Source: Staphylococcus sp. Marseille-Q5304 (GTDB lineage Bacteria > Bacillota > Bacilli > Staphylococcales > Staphylococcaceae). From it: a stretch of DNA of 64,000 bases. A model generated the notes under the pieces. That model was not told where the DNA came from. It made no database searches and was given only the letters and a program-made list of their open reading frames with translations. The stretch is from NCBI RefSeq assembly GCF_943737015.1, contig NZ_CALSFP010000001.1, forward strand, positions 1,488,001-1,552,000. The letters are read 5' to 3'. The translations under genes and the position numbers were made by a program. Numbering within the stretch: the stretch's first letter is position 1; each line of letters opens with the position of its first letter. This document shows positions 51,723 through 61,005 of the stretch, one piece after another.

Positions 51723-53039
51723 TTATAATATCATTGCTGCTATCGTTCCAAATATTATTAATGGAACATTATAAAAAATAAAGTTTGGTATACATGTATC
51801 TCTAATATGATCATGTTGGCCATCAATATCTAGGCCGGCAGTTGGACCTAATGTAGAATCACTCGCTGGCGACCCTGAATCGCCTAATGCGCTTGCCGTA
51901 CCAATTAATGCGATTAACGCCATTGTACTTAATCCAAGTTGATCGCCTAGTGGTACAAATAGAGCCGAAATAATAGGTATCGTTGCAAATGAAGAACCAA
52001 TACCGAGTGTCACGACTAACCCAATGATATACATTAAGATAATACTAAGTAATTTATTATTTCCTGTGATATCACTCAAACCATGCACAAGTTTATTAAT
52101 GTCTCCTGTTTCGTTCATAACTCCTGCAAAGCCATTTGCCGTTAAAATAACCACGCCAATAAATGACATAATCTTTATACCTTCAATAAATTGATCATCT
52201 AGCTCTTTCCATTTATAAGCTCGTGAAATAAAGAAGACGAGCACCCCAGCTAATGCACCAAATATCATTGAATCTGTTAACATTTGTACAACAAAAGTAA
52301 CGATGATAGCTACAATTGTAACGCCAAGTACATAAGGTTTGAGTTGAGTAATGTTCTCTGCTTTTTCAGTTTTATGCTCTGTATAGCGTCTCGGCTTTCT
52401 ATAATAATAAAGACCTATCGCTAATCCTACAATATAACCGATGGATGGAATAACCATTGCTTTCCAAACCATACCGATTTCTATTGGGTGATGTGCTTTT
52501 TCGAATCCATTTTGAATGATTTGGTGGAATATTTGACCGAAACCAAATGGAATTAATACATACGGCCAACATAACCCGAATCCAATAATTAAAGCAATCT
52601 GTCTTCTATCAATTTGTAATTCATTAAATAAGCTAACTAAAGGTGGAATCACAATTGGAATAAAGGCAATATGTACTGGAATTAAATTCTGACTCATGAT
52701 ACTTAAAACAAGTAAAGCTATGACAATAATTATCTTTACTTTCACACGAGAAAGTTTACTATTTTCTGCTTTTATCCCTTTAATAATCTTGTTTACTAAA
52801 TAGTCTGTAATACCACTATAAGAAATCAATGCTGCGAAACCACCTAATAAGGCGTAACTTAAAGCAACTTCTGCACCATCTACGATATTCTTACCGAATA
52901 CTGATACAATTTTAGTAATATCCATCCCCGATAATAGTCCACCGACAACTGCACTAATAAATAAACTGATTACAACATTCAATCGACAAAGACATAGTAC
53001 AATCATCAGTGCTACTGCAATTACTACTGAATTGAACAC
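51723..53039 (-). CDS. Na+/H+ antiporter family protein (NhaC-superfamily)
   Basis: A 438-residue membrane protein with about 12 hydrophobic segments. It belongs to the Na+/H+ antiporter family with an N-terminal antiporter-2 region; GIGSSFATIPIISALFVPLG (about residue 345) and ASALGDSGSPASDSTLGPTAGLD (about 383-405) are the conserved polar core. The start is GTG 53039 (MFNSVVIAV), after AAAGGGAGTGGGAG; no ATG fits. The ribosome binding region pairs with RsaE over 18 nt, the best match in the window. It is a single-subunit system distinct from Mnh. Confidence 0.85.
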   Translation of the reverse strand: MFNSVVIAVALMIVLCLCRLNVVISLFISAVVGGLLSGMDITKIVSVFGKNIVDGAEVALSYALLGGFAALISYSGITDYLVNKIIKGIKAENSKLSRVKVKIIIVIALLVLSIMSQNLIPVHIAFIPIVIPPLVSLFNELQIDRRQIALIIGFGLCWPYVLIPFGFGQIFHQIIQNGFEKAHHPIEIGMVWKAMVIPSIGYIVGLAIGLYYYRKPRRYTEHKTEKAENITQLKPYVLGVTIVAIIVTFVVQMLTDSMIFGALAGVLVFFISRAYKWKELDDQFIEGIKIMSFIGVVILTANGFAGVMNETGDINKLVHGLSDITGNNKLLSIILMYIIGLVVTLGIGSSFATIPIISALFVPLGDQLGLSTMALIALIGTASALGDSGSPASDSTLGPTAGLDIDGQHDHIRDTCIPNFIFYNVPLIIFGTIAAMIL

Positions 53040-53170
53040 GCTCCCACTCCCTTTACTTCATTATCGTACTAAAGTATTATAAAAACATACTACCAACTTA
53101 TAATTGATATGTCAATGTGACTTTTATCAACGTTTTCATACCAAAGCGTTAATATAAAAAGCCAATATAT

Positions 53171-53220
53171 GGGAGTGAGACTGAAATCAAATTTACTAAT
53201 AAAGCTTTCATAGTCCCACT
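53171..53220. repeat. Dispersed staphylococcal intergenic repeat, copy 2
   Basis: GGGAGTGAGACTGAAATC… to AGTCCCACT is a diverged copy of the element at 5853-5900; both share CTAATAAAG in the middle and are followed by a GTCTGAGAC hairpin. Confidence 0.7.
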
Positions 53221-53230
53221 AGTTGAAAAA

Positions 53231-53261
53231 AGTCTGAGACAGCTATTTTTTGTCTCAGACT
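53231..53261 (-). terminator. Terminator of the M17 aminopeptidase gene
   Basis: Perfect 11-bp stem AGTCTGAGACA / TGTCTCAGACT with a U-run on the minus strand; the arm is the same as in the mecA terminator. Confidence 0.88.
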
Positions 53262-53285
53262 TATGTTACCTCATAAATTGTTAAG

Positions 53286-54761
53286 TTATTGTTTTCTTAA
53301 CCAATCCACTATCGTTGCAATCAAGTAACCTGTTGGCCCCTTTGGCCCTAGATGTGTTGCTTTATTAATGGTAGCTGGTCCAGCAATATCAAAATGTAAA
53401 TGTGGTGTAGCACCTGCAAAATGACTTATAAATGTCGCAGCAAATAATGCTTTACCATGGCCGTTAGTATGATTGACAAGATCTGCGACATCATTTTTTC
53501 TAATGAGTTGCTCTTCCGTATCAGTCATAGGTAATTCAAATACGTATTCATTCATAAGTTGAGCTGAAGATAATATTGCGTCTAGTGGGGCTTGTTGGTT
53601 GTTTTTAAACACTGCAGCTTTATCTTCTCCTAATGCTGCGACTGCTGCACCTGTAAGCGTAGCGAAATCTAATATCATACTTGGTTGGAATTGATTAGCG
53701 TAAAATACTGCATCACCTAATACAAGGCGACCTTCTGCATCTGAATTTAACACTTCAACCGTTTCACCACTTAAAGCAGTAAACACATCATCCGGTTTCA
53801 TAGCAGCATCATTGATCATATTTTCCGCAGCAGCAATAACCCCGATGATATTCACTTTAAGTTCTAATCGTTGTGCAGCATCTATCATCGCTACAACGTT
53901 TGCAGAACCACACATATCATATTTCATTTTCTGCATGCCTACTTTGCTCTTTATAGAATATCCTCCAGAATCATAAGTAACACCTTTACCTACTAAGGCA
54001 ATTGGTGCCTCATCTTCACTTGCGCCTTGGTACGATAATGTTATTAATCTAGGAGAATGAATTGACCCTTTTCCCACAGCATGAATTAAACCAAAGCCTT
54101 CATTTTGTAACGTTTCTCCATCTTTAACATCAACACGAACTTGTGTATCTTTAAAATGATTAATCATACATTCCGCATAATAAGATGGCGTTAAAATATT
54201 AGGAGGCATGTAACTAAAATCTTTCGCTAAATTAATTGATGCGCCAATAGACTCTCCCTGCTTGATATCATCATCTATAGCATCGTGTGTAGTTTGAATA
54301 GTTAAATTCAATTGATACGGTGCTGCTTTATTGTTTTTATAACTATCAAACTGATAAATAGATTGTACACTTTGACGACCTAGCATCTCTGCTGTATTAG
54401 AAGTAGCTATGGCTTGAGATAACATTGTATCAAATAGCAACGTACCTTCATGGATACGTTCTTTTTTTAAAAATTGGAATAAATTCCCAAATACTACAAG
54501 TAAGTCACTGACTTTAAGCGACTTTAAATTACCTAATCCAACTGTAATCACTCTTATAGATTGTCCTTTAAGTGGATAATACGTAGACGTCATTTTACCT
54601 AAATTACTACTAATGATTTTGTGCTTTTTCAATTCTTCTAATATTTCATTTACTGATTCATTATTGACCGTTACAGAAACAAGTTGATTCAAATGTTCTG
54701 GTACCCCTGCTATAATGACTTGATTTTCGAGTTGATCATTTTCTTTAATGTTTAATTGCAT
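53286..54761 (-). CDS. Leucyl aminopeptidase (M17, PepA-type)
   Basis: A 491-residue two-metal aminopeptidase. Metal and catalytic residues are in [15 protein letters not shown] (about residue 255, Lys and Asp), [11 protein letters not shown] (Asp) and the signature [13 protein letters not shown] (about 335, Asp, Glu, Arg). The N-terminal 160 residues are the variable macrodomain-like part. GTGAGG precedes the ATG. It has its own terminator at each end, so it is monocistronic. It completes breakdown of peptides released by proteases and PepF. Confidence 0.93.
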   Translation of the reverse strand: MQLNIKENDQLENQVIIAGVPEHLNQLVSVTVNNESVNEILEELKKHKIISSNLGKMTSTYYPLKGQSIRVITVGLGNLKSLKVSDLLVVFGNLFQFLKKERIHEGTLLFDTMLSQAIATSNTAEMLGRQSVQSIYQFDSYKNNKAAPYQLNLTIQTTHDAIDDDIKQGESIGASINLAKDFSYMPPNILTPSYYAECMINHFKDTQVRVDVKDGETLQNEGFGLIHAVGKGSIHSPRLITLSYQGASEDEAPIALVGKGVTYDSGGYSIKSKVGMQKMKYDMCGSANVVAMIDAAQRLELKVNIIGVIAAAENMINDAAMKPDDVFTALSGETVEVLNSDAEGRLVLGDAVFYANQFQPSMILDFATLTGAAVAALGEDKAAVFKNNQQAPLDAILSSAQLMNEYVFELPMTDTEEQLIRKNDVADLVNHTNGHGKALFAATFISHFAGATPHLHFDIAGPATINKATHLGPKGPTGYLIATIVDWLRKQ

Positions 54762-54828
54762 AACAAAACCTCACTTCTAAAACAAAATTCAACTTTATAT
54801 GATAGAACGTTGATTAATAGTAAAAAAA

Positions 54829-54856
54829 GGCTGAGACATACAATGATGCCTCAGCC
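54829..54856 (-). terminator. Terminator of ndhC
   Basis: Eleven-bp stem GGCTGAGACAT / ATGCCTCAGCC-type with one G-T pair, U-run on the minus strand. Confidence 0.85.
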
Positions 54857-54891
54857 CTCGGTATTTCTTAAATATTTGAATTGGATTTAAA

Positions 54892-56100
54892 TTAGAATTT
54901 ACCTTTTTTGAAAGCTAAGCCCATGCCACCGATTTTGAAGATAGCACGTGTATCGATAACTTTCTTCATGAATGCTGCTTTTTTACCTTGGATGTCTCTA
55001 CCGTAAACGATACCAACACCATCATTTGCACCTAATGAACATACTGTTCCGCGATCAACGTAATTGAATTCTTGAGTTGGTTGACCTTCTAAAATATTCT
55101 TGATGTTTAATGCTGTATGCTCACCTTCTTGCATAGCGATTTGAGCTGTAGTTGGTAATGGACGTTCTTCACCTTCTGGGATGAATGCTGAACAGTCACC
55201 AATAACAAAGATGTCTTCGTAACCTTCGATTGATAAATCTTGTTTGTTAACGATACGGCCACGTTTAACGCCTTCGAATGACTCTTCCATTAATTTGCTA
55301 CCGCGAACACCTGCTGCCCATACAACTGTGTTAGCTTCTAATTGTTGTTCTACATCGTTAACTTTAACTACGAAACCTTTTTCGTTTGCTGCAACGATAG
55401 GTGTAGCAATCTTAAACTCAACGCCTTTGCTTTCTAAATAGCTTACTGCGTGGTTAACTAATTCGTCTGAGAATTGAGGTAACATTTTTGGAGCTGCTTC
55501 AACACAAGTAATTCTAACTTTGCTTTGTTCAACGCCATATTTGTTACATAATTCAGGAATACGATCTGTTAATTCACCTAGGAATTCGATACCTGTGAAT
55601 CCTGCGCCACCAACTAAGATTGCTAAATCTTTGTCGTCTTTTTCTTTAGAAGAAGCGTAGTTCGCAAATTTGTCTTCGATGTGACGAGATAATTTACGTG
55701 CTGTTAATACGTTTTCAATTTGGAAAGCATAGTCTTTCATGCCTTTGATACCAAATGTTTCGCTTTCGAAACCTAATGAAACTACAAGGATATCAAAATC
55801 GAAAATGCCAGCGTCAGTTTCTACTTTCTTAGCATTGCGGTCGATTTTAGTAACTTCTGCTTTTACAAAGTTTACTTTATCTTTGTCTAATACACTTTCA
55901 ACTGGGTAAAGTACGTCTTCGTAACTCTTAGTACCTGCTGATGCTTCGTGTAACCAAGTTGCTTCATAGTGATAGTCATTTTTATTGATTAAAGAAATTT
56001 CCGCTTGGTCTGCTGAAATTTCTTTTTGTAATTTAGTAATAGTTTGTAATCCAGCGTACCCCGCGCCTAGAACTAAAACTTTTTTACGATCTTGAGCCAT
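54892..56100 (-). CDS. ndhC: Type-2 NADH:quinone oxidoreductase
   Basis: A 402-residue single-subunit, non-proton-pumping NADH dehydrogenase that feeds electrons to menaquinone. FAD binding is at [13 protein letters not shown] (N-terminus) and FVIGDCSAF (about 305), NADH binding at [16 protein letters not shown] (about 165), and quinone-site residues in [13 protein letters not shown] (about 320). The C-terminal amphipathic part anchors it to the membrane. Start ATG 56100 has AGGTG six bases upstream; a GTG at 56109 lies inside that site. S. aureus has two such enzymes at this locus, and this is the classical one. Confidence 0.95.
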   Translation of the reverse strand: MAQDRKKVLVLGAGYAGLQTITKLQKEISADQAEISLINKNDYHYEATWLHEASAGTKSYEDVLYPVESVLDKDKVNFVKAEVTKIDRNAKKVETDAGIFDFDILVVSLGFESETFGIKGMKDYAFQIENVLTARKLSRHIEDKFANYASSKEKDDKDLAILVGGAGFTGIEFLGELTDRIPELCNKYGVEQSKVRITCVEAAPKMLPQFSDELVNHAVSYLESKGVEFKIATPIVAANEKGFVVKVNDVEQQLEANTVVWAAGVRGSKLMEESFEGVKRGRIVNKQDLSIEGYEDIFVIGDCSAFIPEGEERPLPTTAQIAMQEGEHTALNIKNILEGQPTQEFNYVDRGTVCSLGANDGVGIVYGRDIQGKKAAFMKKVIDTRAIFKIGGMGLAFKKGKF

Positions 56101-56205
56101 TTCATTCACCTAAACTTTCATAGTTTTTTTGTTGCTTCAGTCTTTTTCTATACCCTCATTACTCCTATGTAAGTCACAAAAAAGACAATTTTTCATCCAA
56201 TTCTA

Positions 56206-56234
56206 ATTTTATAGTTTTTAACATTGATTTTCAA
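56206..56234 (-). promoter_or_regulatory. Promoter of ndhC
   Basis: TTGAAA (56234-56229), 17-bp spacer, TAAAAT (56211-56206) on the minus strand. A TTGTGACTTACA stretch between the promoter and the gene resembles a Rex half-site. Confidence 0.6.
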
Positions 56235-56277
56235 GCGCTAGCCCCAGATATTGAAAGGGAATTCTCAATTAAAATAA

Positions 56278-56319
56278 AAGACTACAACGCCGTCATACTT
56301 TATAGCGACGTGTAGCCTT
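56278..56319 (-). terminator. Terminator of the yuzB-sufA unit
   Basis: Imperfect stem AAGGCTACA…TTGTAGTCTT on the minus strand, followed by UUUUA-rich sequence. Confidence 0.75.
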
Positions 56320-56338
56320 AAAAATCTATATTATTCGC

Positions 56339-56698
56339 TTAGCAATCTTCTGGAGTGCCTGCGACTTTAGCTGTTCTAAATGAGCTGCCACAACCACAAG
56401 ATGCAATTGCATTTGGATTATCTATTTGAAATCCTCCGCCCATTAATGATTGTTTGAAATCGATTGTTGTACCTTCTAATACAGGTTTATCTCCTTTATC
56501 AACAAGCACTTTTAAACCATGAAATTCTAAGCATTCATCATTGTCTGCAGGTTCATTCTCTGCTGACATACCATAAGTAAGCCCTGTGCAGCCTCCACCT
56601 TGTACTTTAAGTTTTAAATAGCCATCTGCCATATCGTTTTTTTCAAGCATATCTTTAACTTCATATGCAGCTGCTTCTGTTACGTTAATTACTGCCAT
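56339..56698 (-). CDS. sufA: A-type Fe-S carrier (SufA/HesB family)
   Basis: A 119-residue carrier that passes Fe-S clusters to target proteins. The three conserved Cys appear in GGGCTGLTYG (about residue 36) and the CGCGSSF motif (about 101-104). In S. aureus the SufA at this locus works in parallel with Nfu, whose gene is 2 kb away, to mature enzymes such as aconitase. AAGGAGG precedes the ATG. It is 14 bases downstream of the YuzB-like gene. Confidence 0.93.
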   Translation of the reverse strand: MAVINVTEAAAYEVKDMLEKNDMADGYLKLKVQGGGCTGLTYGMSAENEPADNDECLEFHGLKVLVDKGDKPVLEGTTIDFKQSLMGGGFQIDNPNAIASCGCGSSFRTAKVAGTPEDC

Positions 56699-56712
56699 AA
56701 TCTATTACCTCC

Positions 56713-56949
56713 TTAGAAAATCCATGTAGATTCTATATGTGCATAAATATTTTGTAATAAGTCATCTGGTGATTCACCTTCAACGATATCACCATTCACC
56801 AATGCATACAATTCACTAGAACATAGTCCACAGTTTTGTAAGCAACCATATTCTAAAACATCAACGCCTGGATCGTTTTCGAGTTGTTGATATACGTAGT
56901 CTCCACCTTTTGCTAAATTTGAGATGCAGAACTCAACTATTGGATTCAT
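56713..56949 (-). CDS. YuzB-family small Cys-rich protein (DUF1450, UPF0349)
   Basis: A 78-residue protein with thioredoxin-like 2Fe-2S ferredoxin resemblance: one Cys near residue 8 and [16 protein letters not shown] (about 34-49). Its position before sufA hints at a role in Fe-S metabolism, but function is unknown. Start ATG 56949 is six bases after GAGGGT; the frame to 56964 has no site. TATAAT at 56988-56983 is its likely -10. Confidence 0.82.
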   Translation of the reverse strand: MNPIVEFCISNLAKGGDYVYQQLENDPGVDVLEYGCLQNCGLCSSELYALVNGDIVEGESPDDLLQNIYAHIESTWIF

Positions 56950-57151
56950 AATACACCCTCTCATTAATTAATCAGTTATCCAATTATAACAAAAATAACA
57001 TCGTACTGACTACAGACTAGCTTAATCGTTTAAATCCATGTTTTATTATGTATATTCCCTCAATACGTATGTTAATCGTCTAAAAAATTTGATATCATGA
57101 AAAAGCTATTAATATTTTTTAAATTTAATCTAATTTTCACACAATATGCAT

Positions 57152-57180
57152 TTGTAGTCACTTTTAAAAAAGCATATAAT
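57152..57180 (+). promoter_or_regulatory. Promoters of the second NADH dehydrogenase gene
   Basis: TTGTAG, 17-bp spacer, TATAAT (57152-57180). A second candidate, an extended -10 TGGTATAAT, is at 57207-57215. Together they explain the 357-bp gap to the YuzB gene and would give leaders of about 100-135 nt. Confidence 0.6.
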
Positions 57181-57321
57181 AGAAACAAGTAAGTAGGTTA
57201 TGAATTTGGTATAATAAAGTAAAATATGACATTACCACATTGCATTTAGTAACTTACAACAACACTTTTTTATTTAATACTACATACGTTATTCAATAAT
57301 TTAACTGAAGGGGTATCAAAA

Positions 57322-58386
57322 ATGAAAAATTTAGTTCTTTTAGGTGGCGGTTATGGTAATATGCGCATAATGTCACACATTTTACCTAGTGCACTACCTG
57401 AAAATTATTCACTCACATTAATTGATCGTATGCCATACCATGGTTTAAAGCCAGAATTTTACGAACTTGCGGCGGGTACTAAATCTGATAAAGATGTTCG
57501 TATGAGCTTCCCAGATTCAGATCGTATTAATACTGTTTATGGTGAAATCAATGACATTAATCTCGATGATCAAATCGTATCTGTCGGAGACACAAAGGTA
57601 GATTATGATGAATTGGTCATCGGACTTGGTTGCGAAGATAAATACCATAACGTACCTGGAGCAGAAGAGTATACACATAGCATCCAAACGTTATCTAAAT
57701 CCCGTGAAACATTCCACCATATAAGTGAATTGCCAAATGGTGCCAAAGTCGGTATCGTTGGTGCGGGTCTAAGTGGTATTGAATTAGCAAGTGAGTTACG
57801 TGAGAGTCGTGAAGATTTACAAATCTTCCTATACGATCGCGGTGAACGTATCTTAAGTAGATTCCCAGAAAAGCTCAGTACATATGTAGAAAAATGGTTT
57901 AAGAAAAATGATGTAACAGTCGTACCAAATTCTGACATCAATCGCGTTGAACCAAACAAAATCTACAATAATGATGTTCCTGAAGAAATGGATCTTATCG
58001 TCTGGACTGCAGGTATACAACCAGTTGAAGTCGTAAGAAATTTACCAATCGATATTAGTAAAAGTGGCAGAGTAATATTAAACCAATATCATCAGGTGCC
58101 TACATACAAAAACGTCTTTGTCGTTGGTGATTGTGCAGAATTACCTCATGCACCAAGTGCGCAACTTGCAGAATTACAAGGTGATCAAATTGCTGACGTG
58201 ATGAAATTACAATGGGAAAATAAACCATTACCAGAAAAAATGTCTGAAATTAAAATCCAAGGATTCTTAGGATCTCTTGGTGACAAAAAAGGCTTTGCCT
58301 ATATTATGGATCGTACTGTAACTGGTCGCCTTGCTTCAATATTAAAATCAGGCGTACTATGGATGTACAAATATCATAACGGTTAA
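57322..58386 (+). CDS. ndhF: Second type-2 NADH dehydrogenase-like protein
   Basis: A 354-residue FAD/NAD(P) oxidoreductase of the NDH-2 family, shorter than NdhC. FAD binding is at LVLLGGGYGNMRIM, NAD binding at VGIVGAGLSGIELASEL (about residue 143), and FVVGDCAELPHAPSAQLAELQGDQ (about 270-293) covers the second FAD motif and the quinone side. In S. aureus the corresponding enzyme contributes to respiration beside NdhC. The ATG follows GAAGGGGT, which pairs with the first C-rich loop of RsaE over 11 nt. A terminator follows. Confidence 0.9.
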   Translation: MKNLVLLGGGYGNMRIMSHILPSALPENYSLTLIDRMPYHGLKPEFYELAAGTKSDKDVRMSFPDSDRINTVYGEINDINLDDQIVSVGDTKVDYDELVIGLGCEDKYHNVPGAEEYTHSIQTLSKSRETFHHISELPNGAKVGIVGAGLSGIELASELRESREDLQIFLYDRGERILSRFPEKLSTYVEKWFKKNDVTVVPNSDINRVEPNKIYNNDVPEEMDLIVWTAGIQPVEVVRNLPIDISKSGRVILNQYHQVPTYKNVFVVGDCAELPHAPSAQLAELQGDQIADVMKLQWENKPLPEKMSEIKIQGFLGSLGDKKGFAYIMDRTVTGRLASILKSGVLWMYKYHNG

Positions 58387-58393
58387 AGTTATT

Positions 58394-58435
58394 AAAAAGA
58401 AAGGCAATGAACGATGGTTCATTGCCTTTCTTTTT
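58394..58435. terminator. Bidirectional terminator between ndhF and the YuzD-like gene
   Basis: Perfect 19-bp stem (58394-58412 with 58417-58435, core AAAGGCAATGAAC) with a 4-nt loop and flanking A and U runs. Confidence 0.93.
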
Positions 58436-58447
58436 TGTGTTGTTAAA

Positions 58448-58768
58448 TTATAAATCGGAATGTTGTTCCATAAATTTTTTAATATCATTTAATTGCACAT
58501 ACCCATCAGAAACATATTCATCATTCATCGTAACTAACGGATAAAATAACTCATCATCTTGGATACGTTCTATAAACTGTTGATCATGATCCGTTAAATT
58601 TTCTGTATCGCGCTCAATATCTATATACGTAAATTCAAACTGTACATCCGGATACTTTCTGTTTAATAATGGTTTTAACCAATCATACGTATTCCGTGAT
58701 GTAGGTGCATTAACACAACTCGCACATATAACGTCCGCGCCATACACAACTACACTTACCTTATCCAT
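58448..58768 (-). CDS. YuzD-like thioredoxin-fold protein (DUF1462)
   Basis: A 106-residue protein with a thioredoxin-like fold and CASC motif in YGADVICASCVNAPTS (about residue 7-22). It is conserved next to nfu in staphylococci and Bacillus (yuzD beside yutI). A role as a redox or Fe-S partner of Nfu is plausible but unproven. ATG 58768 has AAAGGG nine bases upstream; the ATG at 58777 is too close to that site. Divergent from nfu. Confidence 0.8.
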   Translation of the reverse strand: MDKVSVVVYGADVICASCVNAPTSRNTYDWLKPLLNRKYPDVQFEFTYIDIERDTENLTDHDQQFIERIQDDELFYPLVTMNDEYVSDGYVQLNDIKKFMEQHSDL

Positions 58769-58872
58769 ATTATTCATCCCTTTAGTTTCAATTATAGATT
58801 TTTCTCCACGTATCTATTATAATAGAAAAATAAGTAGAACTTGAAATTATATACTTGAAAGGAGGCATTTCC

Positions 58873-59115
58873 ATGCCAACTGAAAACGCAACGATGTTTG
58901 ATCAAGTAGCAGAAGTTATAGAGAAATTGCGTCCATTTTTACTACGTGACGGTGGCGATTGCTCACTCGTGGATGTAGAAGATGGTATTGTTAAATTACA
59001 ACTCCATGGCGCTTGTGGTACATGCCCTAGTTCAACAATTACATTAAAGGCTGGTATCGAACGTGCATTACACGAAGAAGTACCAGGTGTAGTTGAAGTA
59101 GAACAGGTATTCTAA
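58873..59115 (+). CDS. nfu: Nfu-type Fe-S cluster carrier
   Basis: An 80-residue NifU C-terminal-domain protein that binds a cluster through the CGTC motif in [20 protein letters not shown] (about residue 43-62). It delivers Fe-S clusters in parallel with SufA. Start ATG 58873 follows AAAGGAGG; the frame upstream to 58855 overlaps that site. Confidence 0.95.
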   Translation: MPTENATMFDQVAEVIEKLRPFLLRDGGDCSLVDVEDGIVKLQLHGACGTCPSSTITLKAGIERALHEEVPGVVEVEQVF

Positions 59116-59185
59116 TAAACTATTTTTCATTTTTAAAATATCATTTATCGGTACGCGATAATGCGACATATATATTTTAAATAGA

Positions 59186-59217
59186 AAGCCTAAGACAAAT
59201 CCCATTGTCTCAGGCTT
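59186..59217. terminator. Bidirectional terminator between nfu and the 2-hydroxyacid dehydrogenase gene
   Basis: Stem AAGCCTAAGACAA / TTGTCTCAGGCTT with one mismatch, U-run on both sides. Confidence 0.82.
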
Positions 59218-59240
59218 TTAATAATTACAATCATCTTTTA

Positions 59241-60209
59241 TTAATCATCTAACTGGACTGGTGTCTTTGGAGGTTGGTTATTAAGGACTCTTGTAATGTT
59301 ATCTACACACAATTGAACCATACGATCTCGTGTCGTTACTGAAGCACTACCAATATGAGGTAGGATGACAACATTATCCATCTTTAATAGAGGATGCGAC
59401 ATATCAATTGGTTCTTTACGTAAAACGTCTAAGCCACACCCTGCAATTTCTTTATTTTGAAGTGCATCGATTAATGCCTTTTCATCAACGACGGCTCCTC
59501 TACCGATATTGATAAATATCGCGTCACTTTTCATTTTTTCAAATACAGGTTTATCGAATTTATTTCTTGTTTCCTCTGTTAGTGGCGCAGTACAAATAAT
59601 GAAATCACTATGTTCAATAAGTGTATCAAATGGAACATATAACGCGCCTAGCTTTTCTTCGGCATGTCTATTGCGAGTACGATTATGATACATAACTTGT
59701 GTATTAAAGCCTTTGAGTCTTCGCGCAAATGCTTTACCGATATCACCCATGCCGTAAATACCAACTTTTGAATTAAATAAATCCTTTCCAGCAAGTAAAT
59801 ATGGTGCCCAACTTTGCCAATCACCTTGTTGTACATAATGTTCCGCTTCAACGATACGACGTGCGACAGTTAACATTAACGTAAAGCCTAGTTCTGCCGT
59901 AGTTTCAGTTAATACTTTCGGTGTGTTCGTTACGACGATACCTCGACTTTGAGCAAGAGACACATCAATATTATCAAAGCCAACAGCCATATTGGCGATG
60001 ACTTTAAGATTCGGTGCTTGGTCTATCACCGTATCGTCAATCTTTTCACTTAATGTTATAAAGCATGCCGTTGCATCTTTAATACTTTCTAAAAACTGAT
60101 CTCTTGGCATTGGTTCATAGGCTTCGTCCCACATGTACACTTCATAGCTTTGTTCTAATTGCTCAATAAACTTTTGAGGAATCTTTCTAGTCACAATAAC
60201 CTTGTCCAT
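59241..60209 (-). CDS. D-isomer-specific 2-hydroxyacid dehydrogenase
   Basis: A 322-residue NAD(P)-dependent dehydrogenase, closest in pattern to glyoxylate/hydroxypyruvate reductases. NAD binding is at VGIYGMGDIGKAFARRL (about residue 148), catalytic Arg in NIGRGAVVDE (about 233), Glu in GLDVLRKEP (about 260), and His in ILPHIGSAS (about 281). AGGGGTG precedes the ATG. It begins ten bases after the NagD-like phosphatase gene, so it is the last gene of that operon. The exact substrate cannot be told. Confidence 0.9.
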   Translation of the reverse strand: MDKVIVTRKIPQKFIEQLEQSYEVYMWDEAYEPMPRDQFLESIKDATACFITLSEKIDDTVIDQAPNLKVIANMAVGFDNIDVSLAQSRGIVVTNTPKVLTETTAELGFTLMLTVARRIVEAEHYVQQGDWQSWAPYLLAGKDLFNSKVGIYGMGDIGKAFARRLKGFNTQVMYHNRTRNRHAEEKLGALYVPFDTLIEHSDFIICTAPLTEETRNKFDKPVFEKMKSDAIFINIGRGAVVDEKALIDALQNKEIAGCGLDVLRKEPIDMSHPLLKMDNVVILPHIGSASVTTRDRMVQLCVDNITRVLNNQPPKTPVQLDD

Positions 60210-60219
60210 ATAAACACCC

Positions 60220-60999
60220 CTATTTTTCTAATTCGTTTATAACTTCATTTAAATCTTTAAAGCTGTAAGTTGGTGCTATATCTTTTTGTTCTATCTCAGA
60301 TTTTGTAGTAACACCTGTCTGTACATGAATCGTATCGATATTTGCGTTAATACCAGACATAATATCTGTATCATACAAATCTCCGACCATCGCAACATCA
60401 GATAAATCCATATTCAATATATCTAAAGCCATGTCCATAATAATCGTTTGTGGTTTACCGATAAAGATGGGTTGTGTGCCTGTTGAAACTGATACGACAC
60501 TAGTAATTGCACCATTTCCAGGTAAAAAACCTCTCTCTTTAGGTATAGATACATCTTGGTTTGTTGAAATAAATTTCGCACCATTTCTAACGCCTAACGT
60601 AGCAGTAGCTAATTTATCATACGTCACTTGTTCGTCTAAACCGATGACTACATAGTCTACGTGCTCATCCTCTTTAAGCACTAACCCTTTATCTGTTAGT
60701 GCCTTTGATAAACCTGTACCACCTAACATAAATACAGAAGCACCAGGTGTTAGCTCAGTTATATATTCCGCAGTAGCCAAAGCAGAAGTGATAACTTCCT
60801 CTTCTTTTGCTTCAATACCCATCGTTTGTAACTTAGATACTACATCTTTCGGTTCTTTAGTAGAATTATTCGTCACATAAAGATGTGGGATGCGTTGTTG
60901 ATTTAAATATGAAATAAATTGCTTCGCACCATCTATCGGCTCATCACCTTTATATAATGTGCCATCTAAATCAATTAAATAAGCTTGATATGCTTTCAC
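60220..60999 (-). CDS. NagD/AraL-type HAD phosphatase
   Basis: A 259-residue HAD phosphatase of subclass IIA. Motif I is [12 protein letters not shown] (residues about 8-19), motif [12 protein letters not shown], motif III Lys in [12 protein letters not shown] and motif [15 protein letters not shown]. Homologous to Bacillus YutF. The start is GTG 60999 after AAGGAG; the site lies in the end of the upstream DUF86 gene, whose stop is six bases away. These enzymes remove phosphate from sugar phosphates or repair damaged metabolites; the substrate is unknown. Confidence 0.88.
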   Translation of the reverse strand: MKAYQAYLIDLDGTLYKGDEPIDGAKQFISYLNQQRIPHLYVTNNSTKEPKDVVSKLQTMGIEAKEEEVITSALATAEYITELTPGASVFMLGGTGLSKALTDKGLVLKEDEHVDYVVIGLDEQVTYDKLATATLGVRNGAKFISTNQDVSIPKERGFLPGNGAITSVVSVSTGTQPIFIGKPQTIIMDMALDILNMDLSDVAMVGDLYDTDIMSGINANIDTIHVQTGVTTKSEIEQKDIAPTYSFKDLNEVINELEK

Positions 61000-61005
61000 T
61001 CTATA

